Part shown: in pieces, positions 1 through 8,219 of the stretch
Layout of the letters: every line of letters starts with the position of its first letter
Position numbering within the stretch: position 1 is the first letter of the stretch
Assembly (NCBI GenBank): GCA_030591625.1
Contig: JAUVAR010000041.1
Coordinates: 1 to 12,238 of the forward strand
Source: Candidatus Zixiibacteriota bacterium
Lineage (GTDB): Bacteria; Zixibacteria; MSB-5A5; GN15; FEB-12
DNA length: 12,238 nucleotides
Direction of reading: 5' to 3'
Program-made: the position numbers and the translations under genes
The notes under the pieces: generated by a model
Database searches by the model: none
What the model was told of the DNA's origin: nothing
Seen by the model: only the letters and a program-made list of their open reading frames with translations

Positions 1-273
1 AAGGTGAACATATCACGTAATGAGACCGAAAGCTGGCAGGTATCGGGAACAGGTAACGCTCTACAGGGTGTGTTCGAGATGGGTGTCGGGGGTGACAGCG
101 ACGTAGGATCTGGCTCGGCATCAAGTCTGGTTATCGAGCTTGATTACTCACTCTGGTTTGATGATGGTCAGGGTGGATCATACGATCCGCGTGATGCGCA
201 GAATCAGTCGGAGATTGAAAACAACATCAAGAATACAATTGATATTGAAGAACAGGATTTCTTATCCCAATAA
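1..273 (+). CDS. 3' end of an unrecognised gene (partial)
   Basis: The reading frame is open from the first base and ends at TAA 271-273, so this is the last 90 codons of a gene that begins outside the window. A GTG at base 4 is in frame, but with only three bases before it there is no reason to call it the start. The visible product is rich in Gly, Ser, Asp and Asn. A beta-like stretch (SLVIELDYSLWF) is followed by an acidic, Asn/Gln-rich hydrophilic tail. No cysteine, membrane helix or catalytic motif is visible, and I do not recognise the family. The composition would suit a secreted or surface beta-rich domain, which is inference only. A strong terminator about 25 bases after the stop supports this being a real gene end. 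Confidence 0.5.
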   Translation, partial: KVNISRNETESWQVSGTGNALQGVFEMGVGGDSDVGSGSASSLVIELDYSLWFDDGQGGSYDPRDAQNQSEIENNIKNTIDIEEQDFLSQ

Positions 274-299
274 CATTTTGAATGAAAACTATCTGATAG

Positions 300-334
300 A
301 ACGGAGGCTTGACATTATCAGGTCTCCGTTTTTC
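300..334 (+). terminator. Rho-independent terminator of the left-edge gene
   Basis: Bases 300-312 pair with 318-330 to form a 13-bp stem (AACGGAG against CTCCGTT at the base, with two G-T pairs higher up) around a 5-base loop at 313-317. The descending arm runs into a T-run at 329-333. It lies 26 bases after the stop of the plus-strand partial gene. The opposite strand lacks a matching T-tract, so it looks one-directional and does not obviously terminate the convergent gene that ends at 341. Confidence 0.85.
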
Positions 335-340
335 TATATT

Positions 341-826
341 TTAGAATGACCAATTTACAATTGGAAAGACAGGGAATTGTCCGCCCTGTTTTATAATATT
401 TACCAGACCAATTTGTAAGCCTTTCATTTTTACTGCATAGTTCACAAATCCAAGCTGGAAGCCATTAGCATTATTTGCAATATTTACAAACCCAAGTTGA
501 AAACCTTCAAAATCTTTCTTTGAAATATTGACGAAGTTGTTCTGCCAGCCAACAAACCTGTCATCAGAGATTCCAACCAAACCCGTTTGATACCCTTTAG
601 AAGTCCCGGTAGTCGTATGATTGACCAATCCCCAATCAAGACCTGCTACACTCGCATTTCGGCCATAGAGCAGGCTAAGCCTTACGCCAACTATATCAGT
701 AGTGGCAGGAAATATCTGAATAGGATCAAAAAGTGAAAGCTGAATAGGTTTTGCTTCCCCGCTTGCAACCACCGGTATTGTAGAACTCAAGATTATTATC
801 ACTACTAATGTAATTACTGTTTTCAT
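341..826 (-). CDS. Secreted surface-repeat protein (LA_2272-like repeats)
   Basis: This 161-residue protein has an N-terminal signal peptide (Lys2, hydrophobic 4-19, probable cleavage after Val-Val-Ala at 21). Residues 62-150 are six tandem units of 14-16 residues: 62-77, 78-92, 93-107, 108-121, 122-135 and 136-150. They follow a G-(L/F/Y/W)-Q-x-G-(L/F)-V-N pattern, and the best copies read GFQLGFVN. The protein ends in hydrophobic-aromatic FPVFPIVNWSF, closing on Phe as many outer-membrane beta-strand proteins do. From memory the repeat resembles the LA_2272-type surface repeat of spirochaetes and Bacteroidota; the family assignment is inference and its molecular function is unknown to me. 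The ATG at 826 is preceded by AGGA with 8 bases of spacing. The gene sits alone, 143 bases downstream of the GH57 stop, and a candidate promoter lies in that gap. Confidence 0.72.
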   Translation of the reverse strand: MKTVITLVVIIILSSTIPVVASGEAKPIQLSLFDPIQIFPATTDIVGVRLSLLYGRNASVAGLDWGLVNHTTTGTSKGYQTGLVGISDDRFVGWQNNFVNISKKDFEGFQLGFVNIANNANGFQLGFVNYAVKMKGLQIGLVNIIKQGGQFPVFPIVNWSF

Positions 827-880
827 AGGGGTATTCCTGTCATGTGGTTAAGATTACAAGCCATCGCATTGTCGAATTGA

Positions 881-909
881 ATCATAACAGGATTTAAAGC
901 CGGATACAA
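881..909 (-). promoter_or_regulatory. Candidate sigma70-type promoter for the surface-repeat gene
   Basis: Read on the minus strand, TTGTAT (909-904) and TATGAT (886-881) are separated by 17 bases. The -10 box matches consensus at five of six positions, but the -35 box only at three. Predicted transcription would start near 874, giving a leader of about 50 bases before the ATG at 826. The rest of the 143-base gap shows no clear terminator for the GH57 operon, so read-through remains possible. Confidence 0.38.
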
Positions 910-969
910 TCTAATTTGATCGAATAGATTTATGATATTTTATGCTCTGAAAATAAGACTATTCCAATG

Positions 970-3138
970 TTATACAGATCCGGACAGTTGTTTCTCTGAC
1001 TGAGCGTTCACTTTGTCAGATTGTCCGGCCGCGAAAGTCATACGAAACTCAAGCGGTTCGGGTAACAGTCTTGTACGGAAACGGTGGAGCAGCGAAGTGC
1101 CTTGATAGACTCGTTCGAATCCACCTTCGGATAGCGACACGGTAAAAATTGGTGTACGCCATAATTCAAATTTAATATCTGCACCAATTGAAATTGCCAG
1201 GCCTCGATAATCATCTACCGCCCCAACAGTTTGTACATTCGCATGAGATGCCAAAGAATCAAGATACGGATCAGTTGTCGGTTCATTGTTGACCAAAACA
1301 TATCTGTCAATGGCATGCCCTGCCTGGAAATTGAAATTGTTTTCGACCGCAAAAATAACTTCAATCGGGTCACCATCAAGTTGAGATACTCGATACGATA
1401 CACTTAAAAGATTAGAATCATCTTCAAGAAAGAAACTCTTTTCCACTCTCATACGAACCTTTGCACCCTTATGCATTATAAGTCCATCACGTTTGAAACT
1501 TGCAGATTTTCCGTCGGGACCTTTGATAAACTCGTATGGTTCTACAGTGAAATCACCTTCATCGACAAATCTCGCTCTCGCAAAATCTTTAAGCGTTGTA
1601 TCTTCTGAAATAAAATGATCGATAAAGCAACGCTTGAGATACCAATCTTCCGTGAGAAAATCAGCCAGATTACTTTCTTTGGCAACAACTCTGTCATGAA
1701 TCGAAGCTGTGTCGTCAGCATCAGAATTATTCGCCAGTGATAATTTAGAATGGTAGCCTTCGGTGCGTCGGTTCATCGTGTCAATAATTGCTGCTGCCGG
1801 TTCACTGCATGAGAGATCAATCAACGATGCTCCCGTTGATGGCTTAAACATAGCAGACAGGTGATTGTTTGAAAGTAGTATTTCATTTTGGCCATCACTA
1901 TCAAAATCGTGCGACTTGATAGTCGTCGCTTTGATACCATCAAGACGATTTAGTTCACTATCTCCAGCAACCATTTTCTGGAGCACTGCCTGACGTATAT
2001 GCGGCAGGTATAGCCCACCAAAGACACCATGCCAATAAGGACAGTTGCATTGAGAAGCGTAGAGTGAGTCTCGTACATTGTTGGTAAGTTGTTTTTTCTT
2101 GGGGTTATCAATCTCGAATTTATTTAGTCTTTCAGAAAGATGAAGCATTTTCTTATGCATAAGATTTACTTCTTCATACTTGGTAAGAAAACCTCTCCAA
2201 TGTCCACCTCGTACAAATCGTCCAAATCTTTCTATCTGTTTGTTTTCTTTGAGCTGCTTCTCAAACTCTTCATACTCCAAAAACGATTTTGTTGGCAAAG
2301 CCCAGTGGAGCATTTCTTGATACGAGGCCGATGGTATATAAGCACGACCAACCGCTTTTGTTTCGGCAGCTTTTGAAAGTGGAACAATTTCGAGCCAGTC
2401 AGAATTTTTCTCAAAGGCATCTATCAAATTCGGCAACCATTTGTCTGTGTAACAATGCTTATGTGTATCCGGCCAAACGCCAAATTTTTCACCATCATCT
2501 GCATAGATAGCCAAGCCGTCAGGATTTTTCTCAGCCATCATTTTAAGTTCAGCAATTACTTCATCAACTGTCCCAAACGGAATGAGATAGCGCAAACGTT
2601 TTGAAATCGGCAACAATTTGACCGTGCGTCCTTCATGTTCGGTCACAAATGGTCCGGTCAACTGATTTGGTTCAAATCCAGCATATAAGAAATGGGTGTC
2701 ATCAACAGGCAGATAATCAACACCTGCATTGGCCAGAAGTTTTGGCAGATGTGGTTCCCAAATTCTCTCGGTAAGCCAAAGGCCGGTTGGTGCAGTTTCA
2801 AAATGCTTTTTGATAAATTCATTTAGCATATTAATCTGACCGATAGCATCACGCTCCGGAATTGAAATCAAAATCGGTTCATAAAAACCACCAGTCATCA
2901 ATTCAATTCGTCCGGCATCTACAAGTTTACCAACTTTTTCAAAATATTCAGAGTGTCTGGACTGTTGCCATTTCCATAAAATACCTGACTGGTGCAACGA
3001 GATGTTCATACATTCCGATTGTTCAAGCAGATCAATAAATGGGGAGTATGCCTGCTGGTGAGCTTCTTCAAAGACAGCCTCAAAATTTCCAACAGGCTGA
3101 TGGTTATGAATACCGAAAGCTAATTTGAAACGTGCCAT
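970..3138 (-). CDS. GH57 4-alpha-glucanotransferase / alpha-amylase family enzyme
   Basis: This 722-residue protein is a glycoside hydrolase family 57 enzyme, most like the 4-alpha-glucanotransferase type of Thermococcus litoralis (about 660 residues). It would transfer or hydrolyse alpha-1,4-glucan chains. Visible GH57 motifs are HNHQP (11-15), GGFYEPIL (83-90), WLTERIWEP (121-129) with Glu124 as the expected nucleophile, YADDGEKFGVWP (212-223) with the Asp acid/base in the DD pair at 214-215, and ASYQEMLHWAL (271-281). The catalytic barrel is followed by a helical region (about 290-385) and a beta-rich C-terminal half (about 395-710), matching the DUF1925 and DUF1926 domains of this enzyme type. 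There is no signal peptide, so a cytoplasmic role in glycogen or maltodextrin turnover is inferred. Its ATG follows the mlaD stop by only 4 bases with no clear Shine-Dalgarno, suggesting co-transcription and translational coupling. Strict amylase activity cannot be excluded. Confidence 0.92.
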   Translation of the reverse strand: MARFKLAFGIHNHQPVGNFEAVFEEAHQQAYSPFIDLLEQSECMNISLHQSGILWKWQQSRHSEYFEKVGKLVDAGRIELMTGGFYEPILISIPERDAIGQINMLNEFIKKHFETAPTGLWLTERIWEPHLPKLLANAGVDYLPVDDTHFLYAGFEPNQLTGPFVTEHEGRTVKLLPISKRLRYLIPFGTVDEVIAELKMMAEKNPDGLAIYADDGEKFGVWPDTHKHCYTDKWLPNLIDAFEKNSDWLEIVPLSKAAETKAVGRAYIPSASYQEMLHWALPTKSFLEYEEFEKQLKENKQIERFGRFVRGGHWRGFLTKYEEVNLMHKKMLHLSERLNKFEIDNPKKKQLTNNVRDSLYASQCNCPYWHGVFGGLYLPHIRQAVLQKMVAGDSELNRLDGIKATTIKSHDFDSDGQNEILLSNNHLSAMFKPSTGASLIDLSCSEPAAAIIDTMNRRTEGYHSKLSLANNSDADDTASIHDRVVAKESNLADFLTEDWYLKRCFIDHFISEDTTLKDFARARFVDEGDFTVEPYEFIKGPDGKSASFKRDGLIMHKGAKVRMRVEKSFFLEDDSNLLSVSYRVSQLDGDPIEVIFAVENNFNFQAGHAIDRYVLVNNEPTTDPYLDSLASHANVQTVGAVDDYRGLAISIGADIKFELWRTPIFTVSLSEGGFERVYQGTSLLHRFRTRLLPEPLEFRMTFAAGQSDKVNAQSEKQLSGSV

Positions 3139-3142
3139 AGTA

Positions 3143-4045
3143 TTAAAATATTTCCAATTTCAGATTAATATATTTCTGTGGGTTTTCATTAATGTCAAGA
3201 ATCAGGTCATCAAGATTGTCTGCCGTCTGACGAAGGTCATCGTACAAACGTCGATCTTCAATCAACATTTGCAAAGTGCCATCACCTGTATTGATAGCAT
3301 CGGCAAACGATCTGGCAGTTAAAGCAATACTATCAAGCTGTATCGCAAATGATTCGACTCTAACAGAGATTCTGTCAAAACGAGTTGCCGATGAATCTAC
3401 AAGTTCGGCATTTCTCTCAAGCATTCTGGAAAGACGGCTTGATGCCTTGAGAAAATTATCTGCCGACTGATTCAGATTGCCTTCATTGCGTTTGACATAA
3501 TCGGCTAAGGTCCGGGTCAATCGTTCTACATTTCCAACTGTCTGACCAAATTTCAACAGGGTTGTATCGGCAGCCATAACCCTAAACGACGCCACAAGAG
3601 ATCTCAATTCCGTAATCATATCTCCCATTTTCCCCATCACTTCGGGGATACCTATATCGTAATGACCTTCTACAATTGTTGAATTATTAAATAGGATACT
3701 GTCTTTTCCGGGGTTAATAGCTATGAAGCGTTCCCCCATCACACCCATATTTTTGATTGTGAAAATAGCATCTTTCTTGAGGATGACATCCTGCCAGATA
3801 CGCAACTCAACCAATACTCCACCCCCCATAAGCTCAAGGCTGTTAACCTTGCCCTTATGAACGCCGGAGACTGTAACCTTGTCACCTATAGCTAAGGTAC
3901 CTACATCATTGAAGCGAACCAGCATAACCTGAGAGTTTCGCTCCAGCTTATAACCCTGTAGCCAGTAAAGAGACGCGGCCATCACTATCGCGCCGAGCAA
4001 GACAGTGACACCAACTCTGAATTCTATGTTTTTTCCTGAAGTCAT
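3143..4045 (-). CDS. MlaD family (MCE domain) lipid-transport protein
   Basis: This is a substrate-binding subunit of an MCE-type envelope lipid transporter. Numbered from the ATG at 4045 (300 residues), it has a short cytoplasmic N-terminus, one membrane helix at about 12-30, an MCE/MlaD beta domain at about 38-115 (FNDVGTLAIGDKVTVSGV, then MGERFIAINPG), and a long helical region at about 135-285. It ends in a C-terminal NPQKYINLKLEIF of the kind often closing MCE proteins of this class. A TTG eight codons upstream (4069) is also in frame. I prefer the ATG because the protein then begins just before the usual lysine-rich, membrane-anchor start; neither start has a good Shine-Dalgarno. No MlaE permease, MlaF ATPase or other mla gene is present here, so its partners must lie elsewhere. 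It sits between rsgA and the GH57 gene in a tight minus-strand operon. Confidence 0.92.
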   Translation of the reverse strand: MTSGKNIEFRVGVTVLLGAIVMAASLYWLQGYKLERNSQVMLVRFNDVGTLAIGDKVTVSGVHKGKVNSLELMGGGVLVELRIWQDVILKKDAIFTIKNMGVMGERFIAINPGKDSILFNNSTIVEGHYDIGIPEVMGKMGDMITELRSLVASFRVMAADTTLLKFGQTVGNVERLTRTLADYVKRNEGNLNQSADNFLKASSRLSRMLERNAELVDSSATRFDRISVRVESFAIQLDSIALTARSFADAINTGDGTLQMLIEDRRLYDDLRQTADNLDDLILDINENPQKYINLKLEIF

Positions 4046-4096
4046 GATTCTATAACGGTTATCGGACAATGAGCGGTTGGGCTTAAACAGATTACT

Positions 4097-5005
4097 CTAT
4101 TTAAGTGAAGCTGCAATCGTGAGATAATTCTCATACCGGAACCTGCTTATTTGCCCAAATTCAACAGCCTGCTGCACCGCACATTCAGGTTCATGAATAT
4201 GAGAACAGACCGAAAACTTACAAAGTCCCAAAAAAGGCTGAAAATCAGGATAATAATGAGGCAGGTCTTCCTTATCGACCTCCCATAAACCCATTATTTT
4301 TAAGCCTGGAGAATCAACCAAAAAGCCACCTGAGGGTAACTCGTAGAGTTCTATTGAGGTCGTTGTATGTTTCCCTCGATTGGAATAACCAGAAATTTCA
4401 CGAGTAGGGATATTGAGATTGGGAATAAGTTTGTTCAATATAGTCGATTTACCAACTCCCGAATGACCAACAAAAAGAGAACGATGCTCAAGGAGCATAC
4501 TTCGGAGTTCTTCGATACCATCCCCATTCTCAGCTGAAACAGCTACCACACCTATTTTCAGAGCTTTGTAGGCTTCAATAATTTCAGATATTTCCTCAGG
4601 AAAGCCTAAATCAGTCTTGTTCACAATCAAAATCGGGCTAAGATTACCTGTTTGTGCAGCTACCAGGAATCGGTCGATAAGGCCAGTTTTTAAAGGAGGC
4701 GAATTGACAGAAGCTACAATTGCAAGTTGATCTAAATTGGCCCCAATTACCTGTTTTTTAAGATCTGAGCCTTTGGCAGGTCTGAAAAATGATGACCGCC
4801 TTGGCTCGACCTTGTCAATCGCCCCGGTATCTTCACTTGCGATAGTGAACAGGACATCATCCCCCACAGCTACCGGAGTGGTAGAATCTGCCTGAGTTTT
4901 GACTTTACGTCTCACTTCGCACTGCCAGCGGCTTCCGTCTGAGGCTCTAACCTCAAAACGGCGACCTCTTGAGGCGACAACTATCCCTGTCATCTGATCG
5001 GTCAT
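4097..5005 (-). CDS. rsgA: Ribosome small subunit-dependent GTPase A
   Basis: RsgA (YjeQ/YloQ) is a GTPase that checks and releases late 30S subunit assembly intermediates in the cytoplasm. The 302-residue protein shows the hallmark circular permutation of GTPase motifs: G4 NKTD (129-132), G5-like SAENGDG (157-163), then G1 GHSGVGKST (180-188), a switch region GKHTTT (211-216) and G3 DSPG (231-234). An N-terminal OB-fold region (about 5-70) precedes the GTPase domain. The C-terminal zinc knuckle is complete: Cys262, Cys267, His269 and Cys275. The length is normal for the family. The start is taken at ATG 5005; a second ATG four codons in (4993) is possible, and no strong Shine-Dalgarno distinguishes them. 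It heads a minus-strand operon with mlaD and the GH57 gene, and may itself be preceded by a tiny membrane-peptide ORF that stops 8 bases upstream. Confidence 0.97.
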   Translation of the reverse strand: MTDQMTGIVVASRGRRFEVRASDGSRWQCEVRRKVKTQADSTTPVAVGDDVLFTIASEDTGAIDKVEPRRSSFFRPAKGSDLKKQVIGANLDQLAIVASVNSPPLKTGLIDRFLVAAQTGNLSPILIVNKTDLGFPEEISEIIEAYKALKIGVVAVSAENGDGIEELRSMLLEHRSLFVGHSGVGKSTILNKLIPNLNIPTREISGYSNRGKHTTTSIELYELPSGGFLVDSPGLKIMGLWEVDKEDLPHYYPDFQPFLGLCKFSVCSHIHEPECAVQQAVEFGQISRFRYENYLTIAASLK

Positions 5006-5013
5006 ATTCTAAT

Positions 5014-5130
5014 CTACCATATCAACCTTTCAGTTACAAGGCCGATTACAATGATCAAGGCAGCCAAAATTGCAAATAAAAGGAGTAACAACTTAGTTTG
5101 CCTCTGGCCTATGTTTTTTGTATTGTCCAA
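5014..5130 (-). CDS. Candidate 38-residue single-helix membrane peptide
   Basis: On the minus strand a TTG at 5130 opens a 38-codon frame that ends in TAG at 5014-5016, only 8 bases before the rsgA ATG. The predicted peptide has a polar, basic N-terminus (residues 1-13, including GQRQTK), one uninterrupted hydrophobic helix at about 14-32 (a run of five Leu, then FAILAALIIVIGLV), and a short TERLIW tail. An in-frame TAG lies directly before the TTG, so it cannot be longer. In favour: it fills the gap, it has membrane-helix character with positive charge on the expected cytoplasmic side, and it is spaced tightly ahead of rsgA. Against: the start is rare, no Shine-Dalgarno is visible, and T-rich DNA easily encodes hydrophobic runs. 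I recognise no family. Confidence 0.35.
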   Translation of the reverse strand: MDNTKNIGQRQTKLLLLLFAILAALIIVIGLVTERLIW

Positions 5131-5154
5131 CTAATTGATTAGCATGTTTAAAGG

Positions 5155-5160
5155 ATTATA
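5155..5160 (-). promoter_or_regulatory. Possible -10 box for the rsgA operon, overlapping the secA start
   Basis: Read on the minus strand, bases 5160-5155 spell an exact TATAAT. It would start transcription near 5148, just ahead of the candidate small ORF and rsgA. No recognisable -35 box occurs 16-18 bases upstream, and there is no extended TG element. The box overlaps the secA ATG and part of its ribosome binding site. The call rests on the -10 hexamer alone and on the need for a promoter in this divergent gap. Confidence 0.25.
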
Positions 5161-8147
5161 TGAATTTCTTTGAGAAAATATTCGGGACCAAGCATGACCG
5201 GGACGCCAAAAAACTAACCCCGGCTCTGGATGATATAAACAGTCACTTCGAGCAGCTTGCAAAACTCTCAGAAGAAGAGCTAAAAGCTAAAACCGATGAG
5301 TTCAGGCAACGGATCAAAGATGGTGAGACAGTCGATGACCTGATGAACGAAGCATTTGCCGTTGTAAAAGAGGCCTGCCGTCGTCATATCGGTAAAAGCT
5401 GGTCGGTAGCGGGTATTGATGCGGAATGGAACATGGTTCATTTCGATGTCCAGTTAATGGGTGGCGTAGTTCTGCATGATGGAAAAATTGCCGAAATGTC
5501 CACAGGTGAAGGCAAAACCCTTGTCGCAACCCTTTCTACATATTTGAATGGACTAACCGGACTCGGCGTTCATGTTATCACCGTTAACGATTACCTCGCT
5601 CGTCGTGACCGTGAATGGATGGGCCAGATTTACGAATACCTCGGATTGACGGTTGGTGTTATTCAGAACCAGATGACCAATGCTGACCGACGCAAGATGT
5701 ATGAATGCGATGTCACATTTGGTACCGCCAACGAATTTGGCTTCGACTATCTTCGTGACAATATGGCTCAAAAGTCAGAAGACCGAGTACACAGAAATTA
5801 TGCCTATGCGATTATTGATGAAGTCGATTCAATCCTGATTGATGAAGCCCGAACTCCTCTGATTATTTCGGGACAGGTGGAACAGAGTCGTCATGATCGT
5901 TACCGTGAGATGCGTCCGGTTGTTGAAAAGCTCGTTCGCAAACAGGCGACGCTCATAAATGACAAGATCATGCAGGCCGAGCAACTTATCCGATCTGAAA
6001 AAGAAGAAGATGCATTTGAAGCAGGGACACTTTTATTAGCCGCCAACCGAGGAGCACCAAAGAACAAACGATTGATGAAACTGCTCAATGAACCGGGTGT
6101 CAAACGGATGATGACCGATGTTGAGTCATCTTATATGCGCGACAAAAAGTTGCACGAGATTGATGACCATCTGTATTATTTCATTGATGAACGAGAACAT
6201 TCAATCGCTGTAACCGACCTTGGCAACTCCCAGTTTACACCAGATGAACAGAAACTATTTCTCATCCCCGATCTTTCAACAATGCTCTCTGAGTTAGAAG
6301 GTGACAGTGAACTTTCATCCGAATATAAGCAGAAAAAGGCTGATGAAATATATAGCGTCCATGCCGAACGTTCCGAGAAAGTTCACGCTATCAATCAACT
6401 CCTGCGGGCTTATTCTCTCTATGAAAAAGATGTAGAGTATGTCATTCAGGACAGCAAAGTTATGATCGTTGATGAATTCACCGGTCGTGTTCTGCCCGGT
6501 CGGCGTTACTCCGATGGGTTACATCAATCTATTGAAGCCAAAGAAGGTGTTCGCATTGAGGCAGAAAGCCAAACACTCGCAACAATCACTCTGCAGAATT
6601 ATTTCCGCATGTACGACAAGCTAGCCGGCATGACCGGTACTGCCGAGACTGAAGCTGCAGAATTTTTTGATATTTACAAACTCGAAGTTGTAGTTGTTCC
6701 AACCAACGTAACTTGTGTACGCGATGACATGGAAGATTGCATCTATCGTACTCGCCGTGAAAAATACAATGCGATCATTGAAGAGATCGCCGAGAAAAAA
6801 GCTGCTGGACGTCCTGTTCTTGTCGGTACCGTTTCTGTCGATGTTTCCGAGACACTCTCCCGAATGCTCAAACGAGCCGGCGTGGTACATAATGTTCTCA
6901 ATGCTAAACAACATCAGTCGGAAGCAGAAATCGTGGCAAACGCCGGTATGCCCGGATCGGTTACTATCGCTACCAATATGGCCGGACGTGGAACCGATAT
7001 TAAACTCGGACCTGGTGTAGCCGACGCGGGTGGCTTGCATATCGTTGGAACCGAACGACATGAATCACGACGAATTGACCGTCAGCTCAGGGGTCGTGCC
7101 GGACGACAGGGCGACAAAGGATCGTCGATATTTTTCTTGTCACTCGAAGATGACCTGATGCGACTTTTCGGCGGTGACCGTCTTGGTACGATAATGGATA
7201 AGCTCGGGGTGGAAGAAGGTGAAGTGATCGCCGCCGGTATGGTTACCAAAGCTATCGAACGTGCCCAGAAAAAAGTAGAAACGCAAAACTTCGCAATAAG
7301 AAAACATACTCTTGAATATGATGATGTAATGAATGTCCAGCGTAAATGGATATATGAACGTCGTCTTGCAGCCCTTGAGAGAGAATCTATTAAGGAAGAA
7401 GTCCTTGAGTTGATCGACGAGGTCTTAGATCGGTTGTTTGAAGAACATTGTGCCGAAGAGTACGGCGAGCTGTGGAACTTGAAAGGTCTCACCGACGATC
7501 TGCAACAGGTCTTCCTTATGAATCTAAAGATCAAGGAAGAAGATGTTCAAACTCTCAAGCTTGAAAAACTTCGTGAACAGGTCAAGAGTGCAGTCATGCA
7601 AATTTATACGCAGAAAGAAACTGCGTACGGTGATGAAATCATGCGTCAGCTTGAGCGCTATGCAGTTCTTTCGACGATTGACCGTTATTGGCGCGATCAT
7701 CTGGCCGAAATGGATGAACTACGAGCAGGAATTGGTCTGCGATCCTATCATGGTGGCATGGGTAAACCGATTGATATTTATAAGAAAGAGGCGTTTTCCA
7801 CTTTCGAAACGATGGTCATGACAATCGACAAAGAGATCGTGAACTTGGTTTATAAACTTCAAGTTAATATGCCCGAGAACACTCGTTCTGAACAACGTGA
7901 CGATTCAGGCATGGTTGCATCGCACGCCGACACAACCGGCATGGGTATGCGTGCTCCCGCCTCACCTGCTACTCCCGCTCCGGCTGGTATGAAGGATGAT
8001 AGCGGTGGATCACCAATGGCTCAAGCATCACAGGCAGGTAGGCAGGACCGTACAGTTAAACGAACACAACCAAAAGTTGGTCGCAACGATCCGTGTCCGT
8101 GTGGCTCAGGTAAGAAATACAAGAAGTGTCATGGCAAAGGTGAGTAG
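5160..8147 (+). CDS. secA: Preprotein translocase ATPase SecA
   Basis: SecA is the motor ATPase that pushes unfolded preproteins through the SecYEG channel. The 995-residue protein contains Walker A STGEGKT (114-120), Walker B IIDEVDS (218-224), the helicase-like motifs [10 protein letters not shown] (605-614) and [12 protein letters not shown] (641-652), a helical wing and scaffold region (about 690-900), and a C-terminal SEC-C zinc motif with Cys979, Cys981, Cys990 and His991 for SecB or ribosome contact. It is nearly 100 residues longer than E. coli SecA. Much of the extra length lies around residues 255-335 in the preprotein cross-linking region, as in Bacteroidota-type SecA. A low-complexity Ala/Pro/Met/Asp-rich linker (about 905-965) tethers the zinc motif. 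The ATG follows AAAGGA (5150-5155) by 4 bases. It is divergent from rsgA and has no same-strand partner immediately upstream. Confidence 0.99.
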   Translation: MNFFEKIFGTKHDRDAKKLTPALDDINSHFEQLAKLSEEELKAKTDEFRQRIKDGETVDDLMNEAFAVVKEACRRHIGKSWSVAGIDAEWNMVHFDVQLMGGVVLHDGKIAEMSTGEGKTLVATLSTYLNGLTGLGVHVITVNDYLARRDREWMGQIYEYLGLTVGVIQNQMTNADRRKMYECDVTFGTANEFGFDYLRDNMAQKSEDRVHRNYAYAIIDEVDSILIDEARTPLIISGQVEQSRHDRYREMRPVVEKLVRKQATLINDKIMQAEQLIRSEKEEDAFEAGTLLLAANRGAPKNKRLMKLLNEPGVKRMMTDVESSYMRDKKLHEIDDHLYYFIDEREHSIAVTDLGNSQFTPDEQKLFLIPDLSTMLSELEGDSELSSEYKQKKADEIYSVHAERSEKVHAINQLLRAYSLYEKDVEYVIQDSKVMIVDEFTGRVLPGRRYSDGLHQSIEAKEGVRIEAESQTLATITLQNYFRMYDKLAGMTGTAETEAAEFFDIYKLEVVVVPTNVTCVRDDMEDCIYRTRREKYNAIIEEIAEKKAAGRPVLVGTVSVDVSETLSRMLKRAGVVHNVLNAKQHQSEAEIVANAGMPGSVTIATNMAGRGTDIKLGPGVADAGGLHIVGTERHESRRIDRQLRGRAGRQGDKGSSIFFLSLEDDLMRLFGGDRLGTIMDKLGVEEGEVIAAGMVTKAIERAQKKVETQNFAIRKHTLEYDDVMNVQRKWIYERRLAALERESIKEEVLELIDEVLDRLFEEHCAEEYGELWNLKGLTDDLQQVFLMNLKIKEEDVQTLKLEKLREQVKSAVMQIYTQKETAYGDEIMRQLERYAVLSTIDRYWRDHLAEMDELRAGIGLRSYHGGMGKPIDIYKKEAFSTFETMVMTIDKEIVNLVYKLQVNMPENTRSEQRDDSGMVASHADTTGMGMRAPASPATPAPAGMKDDSGGSPMAQASQAGRQDRTVKRTQPKVGRNDPCPCGSGKKYKKCHGKGE

Positions 8148-8172
8148 AAGTTAACATCCCTCCTTTGCATTA

Positions 8173-8201
8173 TTGACATATTATTCCATTGTGCTTATAC
8201 T
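8173..8201 (+). promoter_or_regulatory. Near-consensus sigma70-type promoter of the secreted paralog pair
   Basis: A perfect TTGACA (8173-8178) and TATACT (8196-8201, five of six consensus positions) are separated by exactly 17 bases. Transcription would begin near 8208, leaving a leader of about 20 bases that contains the ribosome binding site before the ATG at 8228. It lies 25 bases after the secA stop, so the two downstream genes can be expressed independently of secA. It is the strongest promoter-like sequence I found in the window. A competing in-frame TTG at 8189 falls inside it and is therefore not a plausible start. Confidence 0.75.
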
Positions 8202-8214
8202 ATTCCTACAGGAT

Positions 8215-8219
8215 AGGAG
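8215..8219 (+). promoter_or_regulatory. Ribosome binding site fixing the start at 8228
   Basis: AGGAG lies 8 bases before the ATG at 8228. It decides the start in favour of this ATG over the upstream in-frame TTG at 8189, which has no such site and would add a non-signal-like extension in front of a good signal peptide. Confidence 0.8.

Noticed and set aside
421..545. DNA repeats in the surface-repeat gene, considered as a CRISPR-like or recombination array
   Set aside because: The repetition follows the protein repeat in codon phase, varies at synonymous sites and has no constant repeat with unique spacers.
5018..5152. secA promoter candidates such as TTGCCT-17-TATTGT (5098-5126) and TACAAT (5047-5052)
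   Set aside because: Each matches consensus at too few positions or lacks a -35 partner. A secA promoter must exist nearby, but the sequence does not single one out.
6621..7061. Long minus-strand open frame (146 codons) inside secA
   Set aside because: It lies wholly within the conserved SecA frame, has no family resemblance and is explained as a shadow of secA codon use. The same holds for the 150-codon frame at 7082-7534.
8134..8168. Inverted repeat GCAAAGG / CCTTTGC straddling the secA stop, considered as a terminator
   Set aside because: The stem is only 7 bp with a loop of about 21 bases, half of it lies within the coding sequence, and no T-run follows. It is too weak to call.
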